From Chloroflexota bacterium (GTDB lineage: Bacteria; Chloroflexota; Ktedonobacteria; Ktedonobacterales; Ktedonobacteraceae): a DNA stretch of 13,153 nucleotides. Made by a program: the position numbers and the translations under genes. Positions within the stretch are counted from its first letter, which is position 1, and each line of letters starts with the position of its first letter. The notes below the pieces were generated by a model. The model saw only the letters and a list, made by a program, of their open reading frames with translations, was not told the origin of the DNA and ran no database searches. Shown in pieces: positions 1 through 7,159 of this stretch. The stretch spans positions 1 through 13,153 of the forward strand of contig CADDYT010000167.1 of NCBI GenBank assembly GCA_902810755.1, written 5' to 3'.

Positions 1-656
1 AGCAGCTCGGCGGCATGTGCCTTTATCTGTTCGCAATTATCGTTGACCGTTGTGAACCAGCCCCAGTCCTGCGCGCACAGCCGCGTGATGATGCTCATAT
101 CCAGCTCTTCGCCCGGTTGCTTTGAAGATGCGACCGGCGGGAAATCGAGCAGGAGCGCGAGCATATCCTGGATATCTTTCGCGTTCAATTGCACGATCTG
201 CAGCTTGGTCAGCAGCAAATCTGCCGGGCTGAGCGTCAGCGGGTGGAGATTGAGGCGCTGGTCGAGCGGCAATTTGTGGCACATCTCGAAACTGCCCACA
301 AAGATATCAATTTGCCGCGACCTCGGTTCATCATAGAAAAGCAGTCGCTTCTCGCCATGCAGGGCATTGAAGCGGCGGTTTGCTGTATAGCCGTTCGCAG
401 TGAGGATAGCGGGAAGGGCGCGGGCCTGCTTGCCGCTTTGCACCGCGAAATCGATGTCCGCGTAGTTGCGATTGAGGGCGCGATGGCTGGCGTGTGGGCA
501 GCGCAGTTGAATGGCAACGCCGCCCAGCACGCGCAGCGTCACGCCTTGCTCCTGCGCCAGCGCGATCAAACGCCGCGCCTCGTCCTGCCCTGCCTCAAGA
601 GTCTGTGCTGTAATGTCCTGTGTGCTACTGGTGCCGGTATCCGGTTCTGGCTTCAT
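1..656 (-). CDS. Nucleotidyltransferase-fold protein, C-terminus cut by window edge
   Basis: About 219 residues are visible; the gene continues past position 1. The protein looks like a minimal nucleotidyltransferase of the broad MNT/AbiEii-like class. Seen in the sequence: a GG pair at residues 45-46 (LRVLGGVAIQLR), then DIDF with D67 and D69, and a third acidic residue D117 in QIDIF. Together these match the G[GS]...DxD...D metal and nucleotide site of the family. K151 in LLLTKLQ is also typical. The start is the ATG at 654-656, preceded by AAGGA about 8 nt upstream. A 100-nt gap with a candidate promoter separates it from the operon upstream, so it may be transcribed separately. The substrate is unknown. 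It could be a stand-alone nucleotidyltransferase, an antitoxin-linked toxin or an antibiotic-modifying enzyme; no partner gene is visible because the left flank is missing. Confidence 0.8.
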   Translation of the reverse strand, partial: MKPEPDTGTSSTQDITAQTLEAGQDEARRLIALAQEQGVTLRVLGGVAIQLRCPHASHRALNRNYADIDFAVQSGKQARALPAILTANGYTANRRFNALHGEKRLLFYDEPRSRQIDIFVGSFEMCHKLPLDQRLNLHPLTLSPADLLLTKLQIVQLNAKDIQDMLALLLDFPPVASSKQPGEELDMSIITRLCAQDWGWFTTVNDNCEQIKAHAAEL

Positions 657-702
657 AATATATCCTTTATATGATACGCAAACACATGCTCGTGTTGAGA
701 AT

Positions 703-730
703 GTTATATCACATTTTCCCTTCCATGTAA
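703..730 (-). promoter_or_regulatory. Candidate extended -10 promoter for the nucleotidyltransferase gene
   Basis: Read on the minus strand there is TTACAT (725-730), a 16-nt spacer, then TATAAC (703-708). A TG one base upstream of the hexamer makes an extended -10. The predicted start of transcription would leave a leader of about 40 nt before the ATG at 656. The -35 match is only partial, so this is a sequence-based guess. Confidence 0.35.
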
Positions 731-756
731 CTGCTTTGCCAGAACATCTTCTCGCG

Positions 757-1785
757 TCAAAAATCCAGCGAGGCCGTGACCCGCTCAATGAAGTCAGGGG
801 TGATGGCGCGTCGGTGAATGATGCCGAACCAGCGATCGTCTGCCAGAGTACGCTCGCGCAGTGTCTCCAACGCGGTGACGACATCGGCTCGGCTCAGCCC
901 GTTGGCGCGAGGCGAGTGCGGCAGGCCCACGCGCTGCATGATTGCCTCGATCTCTTCAGGAGCATTCTCCTGTAGCTGGCTCATCAATTGAATACCCAGA
1001 CCGACGATCCAGCCATGCACAAAGGTGCGCCGTGTCCGGTACTCGACGTTGTAGGCAAAGAAATGCTCTGGCCCCTCTTCGGCGCGATAGTGGCCGAGCG
1101 GAATGCAGATATCGTTAATCTCCAGATAACATTCGACGATGGTGCGGATGCCCTCATCGCTGAGGGCGCGAATCTCCTGGGCCGCCTCGTCCAGCTGCCC
1201 GATCAGGGCCCGTGCCCGTGCTACTGCCTCCGGCACATAGCCTCGCGGCTCCTCTCCAGCCTCGTAAGCAAGCTGCCAGTCAAATGAAGCGGTGTGGATG
1301 GAGAGGATATCGCCGCAACCGGCAATATTGAGTTCGACGGGTGCGGTGCGAATCAGGTCGTAATCAATCACCACCAGTTCGGGCGTGACCTCGCCGATAT
1401 ACTCTACACGCCCGTTGTTGCGCACCCCCACTGCCTGCGTGACATACGCATTGGTAGAGACAATCGTTGGGATATTGATGAGCGGACAGCCCCGTTTCCA
1501 GGCGATGTACTTGCCCATATCCATCGATTGCCCGCCGCCGATGGCAACCACCGCATCGCAGGAAGGCGTTGTCTCTTCGATGAGCCTGGCCCGTTCCAGA
1601 TCCATATCCTCCACATCAATGACCTTGAGCGGCTGCGCCCCGATCTGCTCCCTCACCAGTTCCCAGGGAACCGGCATACTGGTGACGACATAGCGGCCAA
1701 ACTGCGAGCCGAGACCATTGACGAGGCCGCGCCCGAATTCCAGGCGTTTAACGTTGGCATGTGGCAATCGTTCAAGCAGAGACAT
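757..1785 (-). CDS. Glycerol-1-phosphate-dehydrogenase-like iron/zinc alcohol dehydrogenase (paralogue 1)
   Basis: This 342-residue protein belongs to the G1PDH/AraM/GldA branch of the iron-containing alcohol dehydrogenase and dehydroquinate-synthase-like fold. These are cytosolic enzymes that use NAD(P)H to reduce phosphorylated or free polyol ketones. The nucleotide-binding GGGQSMD motif lies at residues 83-89. The likely metal ligands are D159 (in AGCGDILSIHTA), H241 (in EEGPEHFFAYN) and H257 (in FVHGW), so the metal site is intact. Length is normal for the family. In the cofactor/substrate loop after PTIVS it has N112 (STNA) where many relatives, including its paralogue at 6122-7159, have Asp; substrate may therefore differ. 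The start has AAAGGGA a few bases upstream. It is the last gene of the operon, 39 nt after the ceramidase-like gene. Dihydroxyacetone phosphate is the default guess as substrate, but operon context points to a different keto-sugar or keto-cyclitol phosphate. Confidence 0.88.
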   Translation of the reverse strand: MSLLERLPHANVKRLEFGRGLVNGLGSQFGRYVVTSMPVPWELVREQIGAQPLKVIDVEDMDLERARLIEETTPSCDAVVAIGGGQSMDMGKYIAWKRGCPLINIPTIVSTNAYVTQAVGVRNNGRVEYIGEVTPELVVIDYDLIRTAPVELNIAGCGDILSIHTASFDWQLAYEAGEEPRGYVPEAVARARALIGQLDEAAQEIRALSDEGIRTIVECYLEINDICIPLGHYRAEEGPEHFFAYNVEYRTRRTFVHGWIVGLGIQLMSQLQENAPEEIEAIMQRVGLPHSPRANGLSRADVVTALETLRERTLADDRWFGIIHRRAITPDFIERVTASLDF

Positions 1786-1824
1786 AGGTGTTCCCTTTCA
1801 TAATGACCTGTCAGAGGGCTTTCT

Positions 1825-3174
1825 TCATAGCATGTGATAAACGGCGTGGAGCGCGTCGATCATTGTCTGGCACAGTTGCTCGCCTGCCTCTGGCGCTACC
1901 TGTGTGGCCTCGCATTCGTAGCCGCCCTCGGTGTAGACATTGGGGGTCGGGACATAGCCGATGAAGCCGTTTGCCAGGCCGAGTACCAGCGTGGTAGTGA
2001 ATGGCGAATGCGCTCGTGCTTGCATGCCATAGGCACAGAAAAGTTCTGCCGGTTCCGAAACGAGACCTGCACTGACGCCCTCGCTTCGTAGCCCGAAAGC
2101 CGTCACTTCGGCGGGCATACAGGGCTGCTCCAGATGCTCGCGATTGTGCAGCCGGTAGCGAGCCACTGCCAGGCGCATCTCGATATCCCAGGCTCGCTGC
2201 TCGTCACCTTCCGTTACAAAGCGCCGATGTTCCTCTTCCAGCAAGCGAATATATTCCCTCTGCCGCTCAGGGGCTGCCGCTGGATTGAGCGGCAATTCTG
2301 TGCGCCTCGTCGCTACCTGAATGCGTACCCCGGCATGTGTCTGCGTACTTAACGCCACCTGAACCGTCTCCGCGCCGAGGATGGTTCCCAACCGCTGAGC
2401 ATCGGCAAACGTTCCCGGATGCACAATAGAGTTCATATCGCCCTGCGCCCCGTTAGCGAACAGCGCCACGACATTTCCTCCCAGCGCGGACTCAATAAAG
2501 TTGACGGCGTAGCCCACATAATCGGCGGAAATTTCAAGGTTTGGGCCAAGCACGACCGGATGACAGGCATAGCTGAGCAGGATGGCCAGTGGCTCGCCCG
2601 TTGTCGCATCATCCACCCGCAGCACACCCACCTCGCGATCTGTAATACCCTCTGGATTTCTGCCCAGAAACGGCAGGCCGCGCAGGGTGCCATCTGGCAA
2701 GATCTCACGTCGGTTGATGTTGATGAAGCAAGTTCCACTTCCCGCACCCAGCCGCGCAGGCCGCTGCCGACGCTGCGCCATGATAACCGCGCTGGCGATG
2801 AGACGTGGCAGCAAACGAAAATAATTTTCATCTGCCTGTCCCGGCACCAGATCGCCGGGTGGGAAGGGGTGGACAATCGGCCCGGAATGCGTATGCGTGC
2901 AGGCAACAATGAGATGCTGCGGCGCGATCTCCGTCTCGCGTTCGACGATGGCACGCACAGCTCCCACTTCCTCGTCATCCAGCCCGATCAGGTCGGTTGT
3001 CACGATAGCCACGCTGCGTTTGCCATCGTTGAGGACGAGCGCGCGGGCGTACAGGTCGTCATGGATCTCGCGCGCCGTCTCCTTGCGCCCCTCCGCCGCG
3101 AAATAGCCTGAAAGCGGCACTCCTACCGGCGGAGTGATGACTACACGCGCCGCGCCAGCCTCCAATGTTGTCAT
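1825..3174 (-). CDS. Neutral/alkaline ceramidase-like amidohydrolase, short cytosolic form
   Basis: The 449-residue protein carries the N-terminal catalytic domain of neutral/alkaline non-lysosomal ceramidases. The N-terminus GAARVVITPPVGVPLSGY is the family hallmark. Zinc-site residues are visible: the HTHSGP motif (H94, H96), H205 in YACHP, E377 in SEPAELF, and Y407 in IGYVPT followed by YTEGGYE. True ceramidases have a catalytic serine in a GDxSP motif. Here the matching stretch reads NGAQGDMNS (241-249), with Asn248 at the serine position as I align it. The protein has no signal peptide and lacks the C-terminal domain of secreted enzymes, which run to roughly 650-700 residues. It is therefore probably an intracellular amidase on another amide rather than a ceramidase. 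It starts with GGAGAG upstream of ATG, 23 nt after the phosphoesterase gene, and precedes a dehydrogenase in the same operon. Confidence 0.85.
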   Translation of the reverse strand: MTTLEAGAARVVITPPVGVPLSGYFAAEGRKETAREIHDDLYARALVLNDGKRSVAIVTTDLIGLDDEEVGAVRAIVERETEIAPQHLIVACTHTHSGPIVHPFPPGDLVPGQADENYFRLLPRLIASAVIMAQRRQRPARLGAGSGTCFININRREILPDGTLRGLPFLGRNPEGITDREVGVLRVDDATTGEPLAILLSYACHPVVLGPNLEISADYVGYAVNFIESALGGNVVALFANGAQGDMNSIVHPGTFADAQRLGTILGAETVQVALSTQTHAGVRIQVATRRTELPLNPAAAPERQREYIRLLEEEHRRFVTEGDEQRAWDIEMRLAVARYRLHNREHLEQPCMPAEVTAFGLRSEGVSAGLVSEPAELFCAYGMQARAHSPFTTTLVLGLANGFIGYVPTPNVYTEGGYECEATQVAPEAGEQLCQTMIDALHAVYHML

Positions 3175-3197
3175 AGCCTCTCTCCTTCCTGTCTATG

Positions 3198-4148
3198 CTA
3201 TCCTTCGGTCAAAAGAAAATCTTCGACGCCTTTGCGGCCAATCTGCACCAGTGCGCCGCGCAATACACCTTCACCGTACTCGCTGCCGGGATTGATGCAC
3301 AGCGTGCGGCCTAGCTTCACGTGGCCCCGCGACTCGTGGACATGCCCGTGTAACGCCAGCATCGGCGAGTAGCGTTTGAGGATATGCGTGACGGCTGTGC
3401 TGCCTACCGAGACCATCTGCACGCCGCCTGGCAGCACTAACGGCTTCAAATTACTATCGAGCTTCGGAGCCTTATCGAGGGCGGTATTGTAGGGCGGGAC
3501 ATGGATATTGTAGATGGCTTTCGCCTGATTTCTGACCTGCCCCGCCAGCCCGTCCAGCAGCTTTTCCAGCTGCTCTTCCATCAGCTCACGCGGACTATGC
3601 CAGGGCGTGATATTCGTTGTGCCACAGGAAATCATCTCACATTCGCCTTTCAACACCACGACCCGCTCCTCCGGGTTCACGACCGCTCCTCCCCGGTTGA
3701 GGATGGCGTCGATAGCTGGCGGATCATCGTTGCCCGGCGAGATATAGCATTCCACCCCTGTGCCGCGCAGCCGCTCCTCGGCGAGATCCATCCAGTGGCT
3801 GATAGACTCGCATGCCAGACGCACAAAAAGTTCCTCAACTTGCTCTTTGTCCGTGCTGAGTGCAGCCACCTCCTCCGGTGTGAGCAGCGCCGGGTAGTAG
3901 CCCGCGTCACGCAGTTGCTTCTGCGCGTTTGCCAGTTCGCGGCCGCTCACCCGATGCTCCTCACCATGCCAGCGAAAGCTATAGTTGCCGGAGCTATCCT
4001 CGACAATGGGCATAATCAATTTGCCCGTAATATCGCCGCCCAGCACCAGTACATCAGCTTTATAAAATTTCGCTGCGTTCATGAACTTGCGAAAGCAAAC
4101 ATCCGACCCATGAATATCCGTCACAAAGTACAGGCGAAAACCGCTCAT
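3198..4148 (-). CDS. Calcineurin-like metallophosphoesterase
   Basis: This 316-residue protein is a dimetal phosphoesterase of the calcineurin-like superfamily. All motifs are present in order: DIH (D11, H13), GGD (D39), GND (N140, D141), H216 in YNIHVPPY, and GHVH (268-271) with H269 and H271 as ligands. The segment from about 284 on (INPGSEYGEG) is the usual strand after the last motif. There is no signal peptide or membrane segment, so it should act in the cytoplasm. An insertion of about 90 residues between the GGD and GND motifs (42-135) probably forms a helical cap that sets specificity. It sits between the permease and the ceramidase-like gene, so a role in dephosphorylating a pathway intermediate is plausible; nucleotide or cyclic-nucleotide substrates cannot be excluded. 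Start: GGAAGGAG lies 7 nt before the ATG. Confidence 0.88.
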   Translation of the reverse strand: MSGFRLYFVTDIHGSDVCFRKFMNAAKFYKADVLVLGGDITGKLIMPIVEDSSGNYSFRWHGEEHRVSGRELANAQKQLRDAGYYPALLTPEEVAALSTDKEQVEELFVRLACESISHWMDLAEERLRGTGVECYISPGNDDPPAIDAILNRGGAVVNPEERVVVLKGECEMISCGTTNITPWHSPRELMEEQLEKLLDGLAGQVRNQAKAIYNIHVPPYNTALDKAPKLDSNLKPLVLPGGVQMVSVGSTAVTHILKRYSPMLALHGHVHESRGHVKLGRTLCINPGSEYGEGVLRGALVQIGRKGVEDFLLTEG

Positions 4149-4191
4149 GAAAGCTCCTTCCTAATCCATTCTCCACCGCTGCACAGATGCC

Positions 4192-4249
4192 ATCCGGCAA
4201 TGGCGCCATTACGGGCGCGCACCCATCCGTAACAGCACAATTGCCGGAT
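4192..4249. repeat. 58-nt nested inverted repeat between permease and phosphoesterase genes
   Basis: The outer arms ATCCGGCAAT (4192-4201) and ATTGCCGGAT (4240-4249) are a perfect 10-bp inverted repeat. A second perfect pair, TTACGG (4209-4214) and CCGTAA (4227-4232), sits inside it. On the minus strand it begins 8 nt after the permease stop. No run of U follows, so it is not a canonical intrinsic terminator. It may be an mRNA-stabilising or processing hairpin, or a dispersed palindromic (REP/MITE-like) element. Confidence 0.7.
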
Positions 4250-4257
4250 AGCGAATC

Positions 4258-5892
4258 CTATTCGGGCGGGATATCCTTGTACGCCTGCGCTATATCCAGA
4301 TGGCGCGTACTCTTGTTGATGAAACGCGACACGAAGTAGAGCAGGGCGGGGATGATGATGCCCAGGGCGGTGAAGAAGACGCCTTTCAAGAAGGTGGGAT
4401 CAAGCACGTTCGGGCTGCCGCCGAAGGCCGGTGAGGTGAAGGCAATGTAGCAGAGAACACCGTTGACAATCATCGAGAGCGCGCCCCATATCGAAATGGC
4501 GGGGATACCCAGCAGACGGGCGCGCACGAAGGCCGGAGCTTTCTCGAAGATGTCGGGACGCCGGAAGGGGAAAATGACCGCCGCGAAGGAGATAATGACC
4601 CCCACCAGCGCGCTGAACGCTGCCAGGCCGAGCAACTGTCCGAAGTAGTTGGTCTTAATCGTAATCAGCGTGAACAGTTCGATGATGATAGCCACAATCA
4701 CGGTTGCGATGACCGGCGAGTGCAGCCGGTCGTTCACGTCAGCCAGTTTGCCCGGCAGGAGCCGGTCGAATGACCAGGCGAAGAGGTTGCGCGTGCCGAT
4801 CAGCACCGCCGGAGGCTGAATCCAGAAGATGGCCGCCAGGAAGGTCAGGGCGATAATCATATGCACAATCGGGTTGGTTGTCACGAAGAGGCCGAGAGCG
4901 GGCATGACCGCCGGGAAGGGGAGCGCGCTGGCATTGGGGAAGGCCAGGCCATTGGTGGCGAGCGAGCCGATAAAATCTTGCCCGTAGTAGTGGTAGATGG
5001 CGAGCATGCCCAGGCTAAAGCCGATGGCCCCAAAGATCAACGCGCAGAGCATCGCTCGCATCACCGACGCGGGCGCCTGCTTGATTTCGCCGCTGAAGTA
5101 GCCCGAGTTCTGGAAGCCGTTGTAGCTCTGGAAGGCGTAGATGACGGCCTGGAAGGTGTTGAAGAAGACGGCACCCGGCAGGATTTTGTAGCCATTCTTC
5201 GCCGCCGTTGCCAGCACTGCGGCGTAGGCCCCGTTGCCCTGGTTGGCGTTGAAGAGCGTGACAAAGTCGTTGTGTGAGAGGGCGAAGAGCAGGATGAGCC
5301 AGAAAATCGTGCCGAGCATGATGAAGGTGAACAGCCCGAACATAATCTGGCGCACGCGCCGCAGCCCCAGCAGGAAGACCCCCAGCAAGATCAGCGTTAC
5401 AACGGTGCCGACCGTCACCGCGCCGTAGCCGGTGGTATCAGCACAGAACGCGGCTACGTTGTCTAGCCCGATGATGTGGAAGACTGGCGGCAAGAACCAC
5501 GTTGCCATCAGCAAGCTGTTCAGGCCCGCGCTGGAAAGCAGGATGAAGGTGACAAAGAAGTTGACGCCAAAGCCGATGGCCGGATGCAGCACGCGGCTGG
5601 CCCAGACGTAATCGCCGCCGGAGCGCGGCATGGCGGCGGTGAACAGGGCATAGACCATACCGATGGTGAGCATGGCGGGGGCGGAGAAGATGAAGGCCAG
5701 GGGCATATTTGCCGCGGGGAAGGTCGAGGTTCCCGTCGCGAAAGCCGCGACCTCTGAGAGGCCGAGCGGAATATTGAGAATCGCGAACACCATAATGAAG
5801 GTATCAACCCACGAGAGTTCGCGCACCAGGCCCGTTGCCTGGCGCACAAAGACCGATGCCATCGGCCTGCCGCTTTCTATCGTATTTGCCAT
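4258..5892 (-). CDS. APC-superfamily amino acid/polyamine permease
   Basis: The protein has 544 residues from the chosen start and about twelve hydrophobic segments, roughly at 31-50, 64-88, 104-134, 157-177, 184-206, 240-258, 280-303, 341-365, 393-415, 419-443, 462-486 and 502-523. Family marks are PRSGGDYVW (89-97) after the second segment and FAWSFDRLLPGKL (371-383) in the cytoplasmic loop after the segment at 341-365. This places it among amino acid/polyamine/organocation transporters of the inner membrane. An ATG 60 nt further upstream is in frame, but the start at 5892 has GGAGGT at the right distance and removes an unlikely N-terminal extension. It follows a 229-nt structured spacer, unlike the tight junctions elsewhere in the operon, so its expression may be adjusted separately. 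The substrate cannot be read from the sequence; a neutral or aminated pathway substrate is my guess. Confidence 0.9.
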   Translation of the reverse strand: MANTIESGRPMASVFVRQATGLVRELSWVDTFIMVFAILNIPLGLSEVAAFATGTSTFPAANMPLAFIFSAPAMLTIGMVYALFTAAMPRSGGDYVWASRVLHPAIGFGVNFFVTFILLSSAGLNSLLMATWFLPPVFHIIGLDNVAAFCADTTGYGAVTVGTVVTLILLGVFLLGLRRVRQIMFGLFTFIMLGTIFWLILLFALSHNDFVTLFNANQGNGAYAAVLATAAKNGYKILPGAVFFNTFQAVIYAFQSYNGFQNSGYFSGEIKQAPASVMRAMLCALIFGAIGFSLGMLAIYHYYGQDFIGSLATNGLAFPNASALPFPAVMPALGLFVTTNPIVHMIIALTFLAAIFWIQPPAVLIGTRNLFAWSFDRLLPGKLADVNDRLHSPVIATVIVAIIIELFTLITIKTNYFGQLLGLAAFSALVGVIISFAAVIFPFRRPDIFEKAPAFVRARLLGIPAISIWGALSMIVNGVLCYIAFTSPAFGGSPNVLDPTFLKGVFFTALGIIIPALLYFVSRFINKSTRHLDIAQAYKDIPPE

Positions 5893-6121
5893 AAGACCTC
5901 CGAAGCTGTGGTTGAAGAAACAAAACATCGCCAGAGATACGGGGACGATCAACGCTGTCTAACCGCCTGCATGGCGGTTCCAGAAACCATACCTCAATGC
6001 AACCAGCCTCATTTGCTCATCCTACCGGTATTTCAACCGGATGAGCGTATGAATTTTCCTCCTCCTTTCAGCCTGTACTCGCCGACTGCGCCACCAGTCG
6101 GGGCGCCGCAGGGAACCTTGC
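5893..6121 (-). promoter_or_regulatory. 229-nt spacer/leader with three strong hairpins before the permease gene
   Basis: This is the longest gap in the window. In minus-strand order it holds: a 7-bp perfect stem CCGACTG/CAGTCGG (6082-6101, 6-nt loop); a purine-rich Shine-Dalgarno-like stretch AAAGGAGGAGG near 6056-6066 with no good start codon after it; a hairpin with arms GCTCATCC/GGATGAGC (6015-6046), whose inner part can also pair as CCGGT/ACCGG; and a 7-bp perfect stem AACCGCC/GGCGGTT with a 5-nt loop (5961-5979). None is followed by a U-tract. I do not recognise a known riboswitch consensus. It may be a cis-regulatory leader for the permease, an mRNA processing region, or unrelated stable hairpins. 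Confidence 0.45.
5896..5901 (-). promoter_or_regulatory. Ribosome binding site deciding the permease start
   Basis: GGAGGT on the minus strand ends 3 nt before the ATG at 5890-5892. The upstream in-frame ATG at 5950-5952 has no comparable site, so the shorter protein is chosen. Confidence 0.75.
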
Positions 6122-7159
6122 CTACTCACATTCTGAAGCAAGCTGCCTGGCAAATTCAGGTGTAATCGGTCGCAGGGTAATGACGCTGGCGGGAAGAGCC
6201 TCGCTCTCCGCGTACGCTCGCAGCGTCAGCAACGCCTGTATGAATGCTTCGCGACTGATGCCCAGTTCGTGAAGCCGCCACGGGCACTGTGTCCGCTCGA
6301 TCAACTGGCGCACCCATGTCGCCTGGTTCTCCTGCAAACGGGCCATGACGTAGGTGCAGAGACAGATCAGCTGGCCGTGGACATACCCCTGCCCGGTGAT
6401 GTACTCGATGTTGTAGGCGAGAAAATGCTCCGAACCTTCCTCCGGTCGGCTGTTGCCAGTCTGCAAGCAAAGCGCATTCTCGCGCACAAAGCTCTCCATG
6501 ATGGAGCGTAGCGCATCTTCATCACAGCGCGCAATGGCCTCCGCTCGCCCATCCAGCTCATTGAGGATGGCGCGCGTCTGCTGCCCAATCTGGGCGTCGT
6601 AATCACTGCCTGCGTGCTGCCAGTCCCAGAGTGCTGTGTGAATAGAAAGGAGATCACCGATGCCCGCCCGGTTGAGGTTCGCCGGAGCCTTGCTGATGAC
6701 CGCGAAGTCAACGACAACGGCATCGGCCACCACGAAGCCGCTATAGCGCACGCGGTTCCCTTCACGTAGCGCGATGGTATTCGTGACCGCCGCGTCTACA
6801 GAGATAATAGTTGGTGCCAGCAGCAGAGGAATGCCGCGTTTCCAGGCCACATACTTTGCCGCGTCCATTGCCTGCCCGCCGCCAAGTCCCATCACGAACC
6901 CCATTGCGGGCAGCGCGCGCTCCATCTGCGCCATTTCATTCTGCTCCATGGAGTGCAGATAGATTACGCGCATGGCGTCGAGGGCGGCGAACTGCTCGCG
7001 GGCGATGGCCCAGGGTTCGGGCTGCGTCAGAATGGTACAGGTGCTGTTCTCATACCTCTGCTGGAGAGTGCGCGCCGTGTCCGCCAGAAGATTATGCCCG
7101 TAAACCAGCGGCGGCTGCATGGCGCGTTGCAGCAACTCAACGGGAATGTGTTCAAACAC
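6122..7159 (-). CDS. Glycerol-1-phosphate-dehydrogenase-like iron/zinc alcohol dehydrogenase (paralogue 2)
   Basis: This 345-residue protein has the same family and architecture as the gene at 757-1785. The nucleotide-binding motif GGGQAMD is at 93-99 and is followed by the shared AAKYVAWKRG. Metal ligands are D169 (GIGDLLSIHTA), H245 (EEGSEHFLAYN) and H261 (GYVHGQ). Unlike paralogue 1 it keeps an Asp, D122, in PTIISVDA. The two proteins align over their whole length, ending in RPITPEF and RAITPDF, so they are duplicates that have diverged. Translation starts at a GTG (7157-7159) inside the last codons of the ROK kinase gene, an 8-nt overlap, with AGGAGGT just upstream. This implies coupled translation with the kinase. 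The likely reaction is NAD(P)-linked oxidation or reduction of a polyol or keto-sugar phosphate; the substrate is unknown. Confidence 0.88.
   Translation of the reverse strand: MFEHIPVELLQRAMQPPLVYGHNLLADTARTLQQRYENSTCTILTQPEPWAIAREQFAALDAMRVIYLHSMEQNEMAQMERALPAMGFVMGLGGGQAMDAAKYVAWKRGIPLLLAPTIISVDAAVTNTIALREGNRVRYSGFVVADAVVVDFAVISKAPANLNRAGIGDLLSIHTALWDWQHAGSDYDAQIGQQTRAILNELDGRAEAIARCDEDALRSIMESFVRENALCLQTGNSRPEEGSEHFLAYNIEYITGQGYVHGQLICLCTYVMARLQENQATWVRQLIERTQCPWRLHELGISREAFIQALLTLRAYAESEALPASVITLRPITPEFARQLASECE

Noticed and set aside
236..517. Minus-strand frame of 93 codons at the left end
   Set aside because: It overlaps, in another frame, the nucleotidyltransferase gene, which carries the GG, DxD and third Asp motifs and its own ribosome site.
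757..1785. 2-deoxy-scyllo-inosose synthase or dehydroquinate synthase, which would make an antibiotic aminocyclitol pathway
   Set aside because: The fold is shared, but the motif pattern (GGGQSMD, EEGPEHF, FVHG, length 342) fits the glycerol-1-phosphate-dehydrogenase-like branch better.
5961..6101. Intrinsic terminators splitting the operon
   Set aside because: The hairpins are strong but none is followed by a run of U on the transcribed strand.
5893..6121. Lysine riboswitch or leader peptide before the permease
   Set aside because: No lysine-riboswitch core motifs were recognised. The Shine-Dalgarno-like stretch is followed by no start codon giving more than a few codons.
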